A stretch of 64,000 nt of DNA from Breviolum minutum Mf 1.05b.01. Taxonomy: Eukaryota > Sar > Dinophyceae > Suessiales > Symbiodiniaceae. The translations under genes were made by a program, and so were the position numbers. Shown piece by piece: positions 19,439-30,409 of the stretch. How positions within the stretch are numbered: position 1 is the stretch's first letter; each line of letters opens with the position of its first letter. The stretch is from the NCBI GenBank assembly GCA_000507305.1, contig DF239913.1:62001-126000 (forward strand), written 5' to 3'. The notes beneath the pieces are model-generated. The model was given only the letters and a program-made list of their open reading frames with translations, searched no databases and had not been told where the DNA came from.

Positions 19439-21441
19439 GGATCAATGCTTTCGGTGCTGGATGCAATTCGAATGTTCACCTTGGCCTTGTTGAACACCCC
19501 CTGTTGGACCCATACTTTTGGGCGATTGTGTCTACAGTTCGAACCTTACGAGAGTGTTCCTCCAAAGAACAACTCAATGCTTTGCTACAGGAGGCCTTGC
19601 GTGGGTCATCCAAATTGCCCTCGACAGGTATGACATCCATCCTGTTGGGTAGACTCCAGTATCTGGGCTGGGAAGTTGTCAACGGTGTCTTGTGCAATGA
19701 TGGTCTTGGTGACTTCTCTCTACTTGACATTAGTTTCAACGAGTTGCTCCTTCGACTCACATGGTCATGGCAGAGGTGCGTTGCTTCTGCGGTTTCTCAT
19801 CGTGTGACATTCGACGGGTTGGCTGACAGTGACCCTGTTCAGACAAGAGAGTATGTTGCAACATTGACGGTTTCAGATCAAGGCCTGATGCGGAAAGCCT
19901 TGAATGGTGCATTGTTCACGAACGATTCGGTCTGCCATTTTTCTTCCAGCGGAACTACAGCATGTCAGTTTTGTGGGGAAGAAGATTCTAGGAAGCATCG
20001 TTTCTGGCAATGCAAAGTTTTTGACAATGATCGGCAAAACGTTTCTTCTGATTTCTGGCAACATTTTGCATCCCTTCCTGATTGCCTCCTTTGTCATGGG
20101 TGGTCTGTCCGTCCACCAACATGGGCGAGCTGGATCCGATGTCTCAACAACTTGCCTGTTCCTGATGTCAAGGTGTCAAACCCACCACATGGGAGTGAAT
20201 GGCTTGATCTGTTTACGGATGGTAGCTGCTTGTGGCCGCGTGATCGTGACATGCGGTTAGCGGCATGGTCAATTGTCGAAGCTGGCATAGGTGGAGATGT
20301 TTGCGGCAGTCAAGTGGTGTGGGCAAGCCCTTTGGAAGGGATCCTTCAATCGGCATTTCGGGCTGAGCTTCGAGCAGTTTGTTGTGCAGTTCGATATGCA
20401 GTTTTTTGGGGGAGGAAAGTTAGGATTTGGTGCGATTGCCAATCAGTCGTCACAAAGTTTTCACAACTGGTTCATTACAATCGGGTGTTGAAACCAAACG
20501 GTCCACATTTCGACCTATGGTCCGAATTGCTTGAAGCGGTTGAGCAGTTAGGGGCACATGCGGTCAAAATCACAAAAGTTGCAGCACATCAGGATGTGGT
20601 TGACCACTTGAATGCGTTTGAAGCGTGGGCTTTTCGACACAACATGGTGGCTGACAGAGCGGCGAGACTTGCAAACGTACAACGGGATAGTGGGTTTTGG
20701 ACCCTTCACAGACAACATTGCCTTCAGTCGCAGTGGTATCGGCGAATCTCCCGTGAAGCTCAAGATGTCATCATGTCAATCAGTCGGAAAGTTGTGGTTC
20801 GCGAGGAAGTGCTTCAACAAGATGAGACGGCTCCAAACGGGGGCGAGGAAAGAATTCAACCAGTCATGACTGCTCCAACTTCAGTGTGGGACGGCTTTAT
20901 TCCTGGCGCACCATTACCGCTGGGAGTGACGGGTCGTTTTGGCCATCGGTTTGTAGCGATGGTGGTTTCTTGGTACGGCGAAGCAATGAAAGATTTTTCT
21001 CCTGGTTGTGACACGTCGTGGATATCCATTCATCAACTGTACCTTGATTACCAACATCAGACGGGTGAGCTGGGATTAGTCTATCAAAAAGAGTGGAAGG
21101 ACCCGGTCATTTTGCCTGGCTTGAAGTTGGTTCCACGCACGTTCAAACGTCGCAGTTCATGGTTTGGCTTGGCACTCCGTGCGATACTTCGAGCATTTGG
21201 ACACGACATTCCCTGGATGGTCACGCGACCAAAGTCAACCATGCTGGCTCTGCACACATCGTGCATGGCGATTCCATGGCATGACTGGAGACTTGAGGTG
21301 GTCGAAAAATGGTTGATGCAACGTCTACCTGCCAAAAAGGCAGCTACACGCGGAGGTCACGATCTACTCTACTTGCCTCCGGCCAAGCAGGACGCGAGGT
21401 GGCCAACGTTGAATACTTTTGTGGGGCCCATTCGCTCCTAA
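19438..21441 (+). pseudogene. LINE ORF2 C-terminal part: CCHC knuckle and RNase H, shifted frame
   Basis: The third frame of ORF2. It picks up at INAFGAGCNSNVHLGLVEHP, before the in-frame ATG at 19504, and runs to TAA 21439-21441. A CX2CX7HX4C knuckle (CQFCGEEDSRKHRFWQC) lies at 19963-20013. Numbering from the ATG at 19504, RNase H has FTDGS (Asp239), FRAELRA (Glu288), IWCDCQS (Asp311) and HNMVADRAARLA (Asp384), so the DEDD tetrad is complete. The last ~200 residues are unrecognised, with Trp/Arg-rich stretches (TFKRRSSWFGLALRAILRAF). Upstream RNase H in a LINE fits the I/R1-like side of the tree. The frame itself is long and clean. Confidence 0.87.
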
Positions 21442-21500
21442 ACCCCGAATATCGGGCTGACTCCGGATCAACAGACTCAGCGCGACATCTGGAAAGTGGA
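21442..21500 (+). other. LINE 3' untranslated tail
   Basis: A short 59-bp tail between the RNase H stop and the right target duplication. It contains CGAATATCGGGCTGACTCCG and no A-tail. The end GGAAAGTGGA directly abuts the duplication. Confidence 0.5.
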
Positions 21501-21520
21501 AAGGTGATTTTTTTTTCTAG
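21501..21520. repeat. Right target-site duplication of the LINE
   Basis: AAGGTGATTTTTTTTTCTAG matches the left copy in its first 12 bases and in ending T-rich-AG. It lies 60 bp after the ORF2 stop. No poly(A) tail precedes it, so the exact 3' end is uncertain by a few bases. Confidence 0.6.
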
Positions 21521-24340
21521 AATGTAAACTCACCTAAAGGTTTGGAGGTGTTGAAATTTTTAAGGTTCACTTGTGAAAGGGAAACATTACTTGGAGTTAT
21601 GACCCCCAGAAGCCAAACAACTCAAAAACCACCAGCCAAAACCATGAACTTACCCTTTAGGTGTGAAATCCAGAATCATAGGCATCCCATAACCGCCCCC
21701 CCCAAAAAAAAACAAAAATATGGTATCCCCTCCAGACAAAAAAAATCGAATAGTTTTTGTTTGGTCCTAACAGGTGGCAAGGTGCTCCTGGCAGCCACTT
21801 TTCTGCAGGAGTTGGAATTGGCCTTGGTCGAACGCTTCGGATGGCACATGGCTACACCGGGATGTTGCTGGGTTTTTTTGTGCGACGATGGGTTGACCAC
21901 TTGACATGAAGCACTGGTGGTTTGTGGTTTAATGCAAGTATTCAAAAGAAATGATTCTATATCTATATCGTTGAACAGCCAGTGTAAGATATGGTATCAA
22001 CCATTTTCTTATAGCTTCCCACTTAGTCATGGGTGGTAAGGCAGTTTTCACTGGAAAACCCATTAAATATAAATGGCTGGAAAATGATTTTTGAATGAGT
22101 CGATATTTCCTCTTGGAAATTGTGGTTTTCCATTGCGATGTTAGTTCACCAGAGGGCAAGTGGAGGCAGTAATGAGGTGGGACCGGAACTGAGGTGGGGG
22201 GTGGTTCTTTGCGTGTTGTTTGTTTTTCGTTGTTTCAATACATGGTGAGATGTGACAAGGAAACCATAGATTTGGGGCTCTTGACATTGAGAGGAACAAC
22301 CCTATGACGAATTGATTCTTTTTGCATGAGTGCCCCGCTCTCAGGAAGATAGAATGTGCAAATGCTGATTTGCAGTGTAGCTATTTGCAAATCTATTTTT
22401 ATTCACAGGTATGTTGAGCGCTTCAAATCGCTGGTTTGTTTTGGGTATTTTGCCAAGGTTTAGCAGATGTGACGGTCCACCTTCAAGTCTTCCAGTCGCA
22501 GTTGCTCTTAGAGGCACAACCTTTTTTGGGAGTTCTGGCGGTCAGGAGGTGGCATGGTTCAACACTTTTTGATAACTTATAGCTTGTGTAATATATATCT
22601 TATATCTTTATATTTCTACGTGACCTGGCTTTGGTTTCAAAGTGACAAATGCTGCTGTTGTCCTAGAAGCATTCCAAATTTCATGAATTTGCAATCTTCT
22701 CGAAGCTTTTCACTTGGTAAAAAAAATCTCAAGGATGGACTCAACAGATGTTAGTGGTGGACCGCAAAGTTCCCCTTAAAAAAAATCTGTTGGAAGGCTT
22801 GACCCAATAAAAATGGGTTCATGTCAACCTTCCCTCAAAATCAAGGTCGACCATGCGTTTCGGACTGGCCAAGTTGATAGAAATGGGATTTGACAACTGT
22901 CATAGAATATACCCAGCCACAAAATCATAGATTTATTGACTTATATTCAAGGGCAGGTTGGAGACTAAATGTAGCGTAACTAAACTCATCCCAGTATTTG
23001 GGATATTAATTTTACTATGTTCAATAGAGGAGTGCATTTGTTACCTTCACTACTACAAATATAGATGGAAGCAATCCATGTAAGTGAGAAATGTTTAGTG
23101 TTTACAAGATGTTCATACCTCAAATGGTACTGGATTCCCTCCAACCATAGCACCTGAAAAAAAACTATGCCTGGAAACGACTTTGGCCAGTCGCTTTTGG
23201 GAACCACTGTTTTGCACCCCCACTTACCATTTCAGATAGGTGGCCTTGTTAAAGCAGAGGAGATGCTTGGCTGAATGATAGCTGAGGAGTGTAATGACAT
23301 CTGCGGAGAGAAACCAAATTCACAAAACACAATGGGAAGCTAGGTTTCGTTTCCTCCTTTCTCGTTCTTTGACTCTTGCAAGGGAATTTTCTCAGAATAC
23401 CCAACCCTGGTGGTTTTGGAGAGATTTTGTTGGGAATTTGTTTACCTATACCGAAGCTTCGGGTTTCATGATCCAATTGATGCGGTCTTTCAAATTGGTG
23501 GAAACTGAAACCGCGAACTTGTTAGATATTCTGGGCGAAAGTACCATGACGTCGCGGAAGGTTTTTATCCCCCTTGTAGTACGCATCCCTAAACAGCGAA
23601 AGCGATACAAAAAAGGGGCCACAGATATTTCAGGTTGGTGAACTAATTCTCATTCAGCCCAAGGAGATTTTGAAATGTTTTGAATAGTTTTACCCCTAAG
23701 TTTTGGGAAATGATCCAATTCGCCTACAGTAGCAGTTTTCAATTGGGGCTGGTGGCAAAAAGCCATCAATAAATGGGAAAAGGGTTCAACTTAGCTGGGA
23801 TGATGTGACGTTTCCCAAATCCTGTTAGCCAGGTATCTACTTTCGAGCCCCAGATTTTTTTGGTGGATATCCATGACAGTAGAGCGACTCAATACACCCC
23901 CCGAAATTTCACATGAATACCCGAAAAACTGCCATATTTATTTGAAAGGAGATATCTACATTTTCCAAGCCATCATATGAGCCTCATCTATGTTTGATAT
24001 GCTAATTTTTGGGGGTGTAACCATTTTTCCTAACTTCCGCACTTCATACATCAGATCCGATTCCCAGGACCGGTCTTGGGTGGCGGTTGGCCACACAAAG
24101 GCCTTGGACATGTGGAAGTCCCTTAAATGGCAACTTCGAGTTGTTGTTCTTACACCTTTTGACCTTCCGGGGTTGTTGTTGTCGTTGCTGCTGTTGCTGT
24201 TTGTTTCTTTTTCGTGTCAAAAATTTGAAAGGAACTCATATTATAGAAACTTGTTGTTACCAATGATTCGAATGGATTCGATATTGTCCTTTTGAGAAAT
24301 TGCCTGTGATGTATAGCCAGAAAGCGAATTTACGGAGCTG
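21521..24340. other. Intergenic or 5' intron sequence, no gene recognised
   Basis: AT-rich with poly-A/T runs and one family A fragment. A coding-like patch at 23520-23640 (STMTSRKVFIPLVVRIPKQR) and another at ~24050-24115 (SWVAVGHTKALDMWK) could be upstream exons of the methyltransferase gene, but no THUMP signature is visible. Confidence 0.4.
23675..23800. repeat. Hairpin repeat family A fragment
   Basis: Contains TTTTACCCCTAAGTTTTGGG and AAATGATCCAATTCG of the family core followed by TTTTCAATTGGG. The ends are not clear. Confidence 0.4.
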
Positions 24341-24380
24341 ACCATCAAGATGTTTTCTGCCAACTTTTTCGGACGCTGAG

Positions 24381-24441
24381 GCTTGGGCGATGGCGAGAAC
24401 ATTGGATCTGCAACCAGGTCAAGTGGTCTTAGATCCTATGT
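24381..24441 (+). CDS. Methyltransferase exon 1 (recognised): pre-motif I helix and DPM
   Basis: Reads AWAMARTLDLQPGQVVLDPM plus the first base of Cys, then donor GTAACT at 24442. The frame is open back to 24342 (FLPTFSDAEA), so the acceptor may be the AG at 24380 or one further upstream. AWAMA before LDLQPGQVVLDPM is the usual helix-strand entry to motif I in this family. Confidence 0.65.
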
Positions 24442-27400
24442 GTAACTCGGCGCTTTGGGCAATCCTTGATTTCTGAACAGCCCGAGCTGGTCGGAGATTT
24501 TAAATGCTTTTAATTAATCCACACTTAAAATGGTAAATCTTTAGCCGGGCACCCTAAGATTCGCCTTTCACTCACGCATAGGAAAAACATTGCCGGCAAA
24601 AAGAGGGGGCATTCATTGACTCATGAAGGGAGAATGACGTCAAGACTGGGAACCTAGTCAATATGCAAAGTTGCTTGTCAATGTCTATGATAAGATGCAA
24701 AAATGCCAACAAGGCGCTGACAGAAAATCTGTGGATTTTTTCCCCGGAAGCTTGGAGAAATGATTTAGTTTTGATCAGCGGCCCTATGGCCGCCGCGGTG
24801 TTCCTCAGTTTATTTGGTTCATGTTTACTGGGAGGCTCCCAAATGAACTGATGAATTGATGAATCTCCATTTTCCAAAGGCATACTGGCGTACGGTATAG
24901 AGCTGATTCTTTTTCCAGCAGGGGTCATTCAATTTACCAATTAGAAGCGGATCAAACGCAGACAAATTGGCCTGTTTGGTGTAAGCATTTTGTACCATGT
25001 TTTCTTGGTTGTGGCTCAGGTAAGCAGTGAACCAAACCCCGGTTGTTTAGTTTATGTACGAAAATTATACCTGCACCAGATAAATATGTATGTTTCACAA
25101 GAAAGCCATGAAATAAAGATCATAATTATCCCATATCAAGCGGCCATGTTTTTTCACAGAGAATGTCACGTTTCTTTTTTTTGGGTTTGGGAGGTTTCCG
25201 GCAATAGCGCTGTTAGGTGGCAAAGGCAGCTTATTGGCCGAAGTTGCTACCTGGTGGCCTCATTCACACCTCATCGGCCGCTGGGATTTGGGGAGGTTTA
25301 GTCGTTGAGTTGAGAAAACCTCGCTGTGAGTGCTGGAGAAGTTCTGGGAAGGTCGGTTTTTACACGGACACACTCAATCTAAGGTGTATTTAAATGGTAT
25401 TTCTGACAATTACCATCTACTTCTACTATAAGCAGAGGGTATATCAACGTGTTATGATGCATTGGTTCTACATACTTGGTGCTTCCTTGATGCTTTCTTT
25501 CATTAACTTCCATAGCAATAGATCCCAGTGGGTCACAGGATCTTGGGGCCCCAGCTCGAGCCATTCGCTGCCTAGGAGTGGATGTGAATGCTACGCAGCT
25601 GCAGCGTTGCCGTGAGAACTTTCAGTGGCTACAACGGCAGGTCCCTCGGGAAAAAAACCCATGGTGAAGCCGAAATCGCCCCACCTCTGGGATTTTGGGA
25701 GTCGAGTTGAGACTGTGGGATTTAGGCGAAAAGATTGCGGGAGCCTAAGAAATGTTTGAATTGCAGCCGAAACGATATGTTTAAGAATTCCTAACTCGAA
25801 TTTCCAAGAACAGAAATGGGGAGTCCAAAAAACCGATTGAAAGATTCACCGAGCGTGACACACCAAACTATACCCCAAAAAAAACGATGTTGGAGGAACT
25901 TCAAGAAGGAATACACCCTGCACATGGAAGATTAACGGCTGCAACCCTAAAAGTTACCCAATTGAGAAGGAAAATCATCTGAACCAAACCTCCAGTTTTG
26001 TCCTTTGTTTTGGGTTCCATGGAATAATTTTCCATGTATGTCATTTCGGAATGCAACCACCCCCACCCAAAAAAAAAAACTGTTGTCGTTGTTTTTTGGG
26101 GAATCCATTCTTTGGATAGGACAAGGCCAGTAGGTTTTCTTCCCTCCTAGACTATTCTGGGGGTGTTGGATACTTGGACGTAGGAGCTTAAAAAGTCATG
26201 TCGCCCAAGTGCCCCAAATCGCTTGGGGCATTTCAGCAGGGTAGGAGATTCAGCAGCCACAACGGGGTTTGCTCGAGTTTTACTTTGGTGGTCCGGCTTA
26301 GTTGCTTTCGAAGCAGCAACGTCAACATCTAACTCCAAGTACAAAAAGCGCACATGGCAATTGAAATTCCCCGTTGCCCTGGCGGCTGTTTTCCTAAGCC
26401 TGCTATTATGAGTTTTTACTTTCCTGGAGGAGTCCCAGGAGTCTCGGGCGCTTCGGAATCTGACAACCGAAACGCTTGATTGGAGCAGCACAAAACCAAC
26501 GAAGTACCCAAAAAACTGCCCTCCCAAAAGGAAACCATGTCTTTCAATCTCTATTTTTGAGATGCTAGGTTAGTTTTAAGGAAGGTTTTTGTAGAATAGG
26601 GAATCCAATACGAGAACGAAGATCTCTTAATGAGGCACGGTCTAGCTCTAGACGTGAGAGTATTCGTGGGTTGAGAAGTGGTTGAATTGGGAATCGGAAA
26701 TTGAAGGTCTCTTTTCATATGTTCAAACCCTTCGAGCTTGGTCGCAGCTTGCAAGTAACAAGATCGTCGAGGAAATCCAACAAGCCATTACGTGGCCGAC
26801 TGAAATAGTGACCAGCACTTCGGGTCAGCAGGCTAGATCAGCTTGACTGTTTGCATTGCTGAAAGTAGAGATCGACTCACTGATTCGGGCATATGAGGCT
26901 GGGTCTTCTTTTCGCAACTCCCCAAGTAAAACCTTTTGGGTCACGTGGATAGTCCATGGCTCACGGCCAGGTATCTCTTCACTTGGCGAATGTCACAGAA
27001 GTTGCAAGGACCCTTGGACGGAGAAATGGTCGACGTTGGGGTTAAAGATACCCATGATAATCACATGGGGGGACCCAGAATCATCTCCTTTGTTGAAGTT
27101 GATGTTTTGCCTCCTTGTATCATGGGATTCGTCACCATTGGAATCCTTCCCTGTTGCTAATGACCACCCCCCAAGAGAAAAAATGAATGAAGAAGCCTGG
27201 CTAAGACCAATAGTCTGGATGAATTGACACGTGACGTCACGTTTTTCGTGATACAAAAGGTTGTTTTTTGGTATCCCCATGTATCCTCCAAATTCGCTCA
27301 AATTTTCAGGGAAATCCAGGTTGGTGAACTCGTGTTACGATCACCCAAATTGTGCCCCTATTAATAACGCTCGACGCGTCCCTGACATGGGTATACATAT

Positions 27401-29337
27401 ACTTAGTTCTGATGGATGGAAAAATGATCGTAATATCATGCTTTGATGTGCATGTTTCCTGGGAATCGGCAGAATAGCAATGGACAAACCCCATCATTCC
27501 ATCCAGGTGCTATCAAAAAGATGGTATTGGAAGATATGCATATGCAGTTACATGTGAATTTGCAGTTGGATATCTCAGATCATATAATATGCAATGAATT
27601 AACAAGTTGTACATTGCCACTCTTGCGGAAATGAATTCTTGCCCATTCCGAGAATATATTGTTTGATGAAAGGAATCCTGGTGGTTTCGTTTTTGTGCCA
27701 AGCAAGAATATGTTAATGCACATGCAAACTGGATCGGTTCATGTTTCTACATTTTGTCACTTCAAGTTTTCGCTTGGAAACTTGCCAACCATAGATACAA
27801 CGATTTCAAGATGGCCTTGCCAACATATCACACTCCTGCATTCAGAGTATATTGGCCAATTTGTTCCCAAGGCTTTCGTCGATTCTGGGCATGGAGCAGG
27901 TGCGCGACATGGTATGCAACTAGTGGCTAGAAGACAGAGAAGACTATTTGAGACCAACACCATCCAAAACATCTAGAGAATCCTGAATTTCTATCTTCAT
28001 GTAAAGAATTGAATTTCAATATTTCGCATGATCCCATAAGAATCAAACATCCATGCAGGTAATTAGATGTGCCAGTCCCGTGGATCGCAGATTTGAGGGT
28101 TCTCACCTTGAAGGGAAATGCTGATGAAGCTGCTGATCCGGCGTGTCAGGTGGATCATGTTTTGATGGCACCGCCATGGAATCAACAATTCAAGATCCCA
28201 GGTGACATGCAGGTACGACAACCTGGGTTTGGCATGATATTTGTGTGTGTGCGCGTGTGTTTGCGTAGATACAGTGAAGTATCGTAAAATCACATGGCTG
28301 GTATTGGAAAAGGAGTGTATCCCACTCTATATTTTGCAGCCTCTCTTTTCATGTGAGATGTTGCTCTTTTGGGGGGTGACTTCCCCTCCAGTAATCAGTA
28401 ATCTAAGATAGAAATGGAATTTGCTCCACTTCAAAGCACAGCATGTTTGCCACATGCGTGAGACTTTCCAAAGGGTGCTACGTTGGTTTATGCTTGGAAT
28501 GTATGCAAAACTCGTGGGTTGAACCATCTCAGATTCCGGCGTTGAATCCCCAAACCGTTGAGGCAGCCTCCCACCAAAAAAAGGTTCATCCGTGGTTTTA
28601 TATCAATATCAGGTGTCCATAGGTTTTAGCAAAACAGGCCAAATGGCATCGTCCCAAAAAGTCCTGTTTGTATAGAATGTTGCCTATTTCAATGATATTT
28701 CAGGTGTTTTTTGTTTGAAGTGTGAAATGAGTCAAATTTCGATAGGGACACATAACATATCCATTATATCACAGGTGTGATGTATCATTTGAACTGCTTG
28801 ATTTTCTTACCAGAAACCCAAAGATTTCGTTGTTTCACCTACGTGAGGTGGCTACAGCGCACTAGAATTAACATTAGTACCTCCTTGTAAATCCTTCCTA
28901 ACACGGTAGTTTCCCAAGCATCAAATTTTCAGTGCGAGCTGTATGTTTCAGATGGTAAACATCCGCGCTGTTTAGCTGAACATAGCTGCGAGTCGCAAGG
29001 CCAGTAGTGAATCGTGGGGAACCCTATCTCATGTAGTGCTACTTCCCTGAAAGCTACCTTACCAGAAATAGCTGGGCGAACAATGAGGCCTTTGACGATC
29101 TTTTGAGAGACAACAGTAGTAAATGTAGTAAAGAAACCTCCGTATCAAACCCATTTATAGTGTCAGGGTCGTGTGGTGGAGGATGTTCCTACGGATCTAA
29201 CCCCAAGTTTGCAGGCCTTCTTTGAGAGGATGTTTTACGAAATCCTTCGGGTGATCAAACCTAGCGGCAAAGTTGCTACTCGGCAAACAAGGCTCCCACC
29301 ACAAGCACGCCTTACAACGGACACCAAAAACGGGTGG
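24381..29337 (+). CDS. SAM-dependent RNA methyltransferase gene, UPF0020/THUMP-associated type (multi-exon, partial)
   Basis: Five exon candidates carry class I methyltransferase motifs in canonical order: 24381-24441 (LDPM), 25217-25276 or -25295 (completes C, then GKGSLLAE), 25529 or 25576-25640 (GVDVNATQLQRCRENF), 28067-28212 (RVLTLKGNADEA, then VDHVLMAPPWNQQF) and 29167-29337 (FFERMFYEILRVIKPSGK). The order DPMCGKG, GVD, GNA, PPW, RVIKPSGK is that of THUMP-associated RNA methyltransferases (Trm14/THUMPD family, N2-guanosine methylation of tRNA or U6 snRNA). The first two exons share an exact codon-split junction, and exons 4 and 5 join in phase. The exon 3-4 junction phase does not fit a simple GT-AG intron, so a small exon or alternative donor is missing. 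The THUMP domain and gene start should lie upstream but were not identified. The family call is good; the member (THUMPD2- or THUMPD3-like) is a guess. Confidence 0.65.
25217..25276 (+). CDS. Methyltransferase exon 2: motif I loop GKGSLLAE
   Basis: The acceptor is GTTAG at 25212-25216. The first two bases (GT) complete the TGT Cys begun in the previous exon, then GKGSLLAEVATWWPHSHLI. Ending at 25276 uses a GC donor (GCCGCT). Ending at 25295 uses a GT donor (GTTTAG) and adds GRWDLG. The GC version gives normal spacing between motifs I and II. Confidence 0.62.
25576..25640 (+). CDS. Methyltransferase exon 3: motif II GVDVN
   Basis: After acceptor CCTAG the exon reads VDVNATQLQRCRENFQWLQRQ and ends before donor GTCCCT at 25641. 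With the GC donor upstream, the junction codon is G+GA = Gly, giving HLIGVDVN, the classical motif II. An alternative acceptor at 25528 would extend the exon to start with GSQDLGAPARAIRCLG; that start is in phase with the GT donor at 25296. Confidence 0.6.
26223..26411 (+). CDS. Coding-like segment with C-terminal hydrophobic helix
   Basis: Reads ATTGFARVLLWWSGLVAFEA, ATSTSNSKYKKRTWQLKFPV and ALAAVFLSLLL to TGA. The last 15 residues could be a membrane anchor. It sits in the long intron between methyltransferase exons 3 and 4 and does not match that family. A 126-codon antisense frame overlaps. Confidence 0.22.
   Translation: MGHFSRVGDSAATTGFARVLLWWSGLVAFEAATSTSNSKYKKRTWQLKFPVALAAVFLSLLL
26715..26846 (+). 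CDS. Coding-like segment inside the methyltransferase intron
   Basis: Reads YVQTLRAWSQLASNKIVEEI, QQAITWPTEIVTSTSGQQAR to TGA 26844-26846. Helical and coding-like. It could be a missing exon between motif II and motif III, or an unrelated gene remnant. Confidence 0.25.
   Translation, partial: SYVQTLRAWSQLASNKIVEEIQQAITWPTEIVTSTSGQQARSA
28067..28212 (+). CDS. Methyltransferase exon 4: motifs III-IV (GNADEA, PPW)
   Basis: Reads VPVPWIADLRVLTLKGNADEA, then ADPACQVDHVLMAPPWNQQF, and ends ..KIPGDMQ before donor GTACGA at 28213. VDHVLMAPPW matches the catalytic [DN]PPW-type motif IV, with Ala in place of the first Asp/Asn. The acceptor is either ATTAG (28062-28066) or GCCAG (28071-28075); both leave phase 2, which does not match the end of exon 3. 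Confidence 0.6.
29167..29337 (+). CDS. Methyltransferase exon 5: motif VI-like RVIKPSGK
   Basis: Acceptor TGTCAG at 29161-29166, donor GTAAGT at 29338. Reads GRVVEDVPTDLTPSLQAFF, then ERMFYEILRVIKPSGKVATR. A helix followed by RV(L/I)KP(G/S)G is the standard strand-turn after motif IV in this family. Phase 0 on the left matches exon 4. Confidence 0.62.
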
Positions 29338-30331
29338 GTAAGTTATGAGATGTTTGATGTTTTGTGGAGCTGTGCCCCAATTTCACAACAGATGAGAAAA
29401 ACGGCAACTTAGGATTCAGGAATTCAAGTCGATGAATGGAACAAAGATTTTCGGAAGTTAGAAATTTTGAACATGGTTAATGTTCCAAAGCCCATCACCT
29501 ATACAGAAGCTGTACGAGTATAACATTTGGGAATTGTTGGGATTTCTGTCTCAGACATTCGGTTGAAGAATTCCCATTTGGATGGCGTTCGGTCCGACTA
29601 GCGAATGATTTCAAGTGATTTTGAAGTTTTTGGAGGTCGAAAGCCACTTTACATGTCAGAAAGGGTTTGCCTGTAAAACAGTAAAACAAACATTGGGTTT
29701 TCTCATGCGACACTGAGAAAGAATGAGAAAACAAACACTGTGTCCTAGCATTTGTATACTTTTGGAGGATATGCTATGGTGCCATTTGGCTTCATTGGAA
29801 AGTGTTTGTGGTGATGTAGTGGGACAGCATTTGTCTTAAGTCCAAATATTTGCCTGAATTGCTGTAGCTCCTGTACCCATCCATAGTGCCTGAAATATGG
29901 CCCACAGCATGATGATTATCTCAAACCTTCAGAGTGGAGTCACACCGCCATGTCTATCGGTGAATGATGTGAAGGATGATGGTTCAGTTAGTGATCACTG
30001 AACATCCAGAATTTATAGGATAGAAATGTGGACCATGAACGAGTTGATGTACAAATATGTTTGAATCTATAAAGATACTTCCCTTTGAAAGGACATTGAA
30101 AGGACTATTCCACCGATCACCACGAAGTGAGATCATGTGAGTTAAGAGGAGGCTGGGGAAATGCACATGTGGTCCCCACCCAGTAAACAACAGGTTGAGG
30201 TGAAAGGATCCCCAAAAGTACTCAGTACAGTACTCCAAGATGTATGCCAGTCATCCTGAAAAGGTCACTGGCATGCATCCTGGGCGGCTCCCGCCCATCA
30301 CAGACCATGGCACCGTGCCTCTTCTCTTAAG

Positions 30332-30409
30332 GTCATCTTGGGCTCCAAGGGCGAAGTGGAGAAGATGCTTTTAGTGAAATTCAAGGGGTGCAAACTGGCA
30401 GGTATTTGA
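30332..30409 (+). CDS. Possible last exon of the methyltransferase gene
   Basis: After CTTCTCTTAAG the frame reads VILGSKGEVEKMLLVKFKGC and stops at TGA 30407-30409. Family members end in a strand-rich segment, so position and composition fit. A donor GTATTT after CTGGCAG is an alternative end. A small candidate with HSVEEFPFGWRSVRLANDFK at 29557-29616 may sit between exon 5 and this one. Confidence 0.3.
   Translation, partial: VILGSKGEVEKMLLVKFKGCKLAGI

Larger units (their letters stand above)
11069..21500 (+). mobile_element. DNMT-bearing non-LTR retrotransposon (LINE), 5'-truncated, ORF2 frameshifted
   Basis: A 10.4-kb LINE copy. In order on the plus strand it has ORF1 with a C5-cytosine DNA methyltransferase, a cysteine-protease-like domain and a coiled coil, then ORF2 with an EEP endonuclease, reverse transcriptase, CCHC knuckle and RNase H. 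There are no LTRs and no integrase. The 12-mer AAGGTGATTTTT occurs at 11045-11056 and 21501-21512, each followed by a T-rich tract ending in AG, as expected of a target-site duplication. The ORF1 frame is open from the first base after the left copy, so the 5' end is probably truncated. ORF2 has three frame changes, so this copy is likely immobile on its own. From memory, retrotransposons carrying methyltransferases have been described in Symbiodinium (de Mendoza and colleagues, 2018); I could not check whether this copy belongs to that family. Confidence 0.9.

Noticed and set aside
25000-25027. GTGGCTCAG as a 9-base micro-exon completing DPMCGSG
   Set aside because: No acceptor precedes it, and the exon at 25217 completes motif I in phase with better splice sites.
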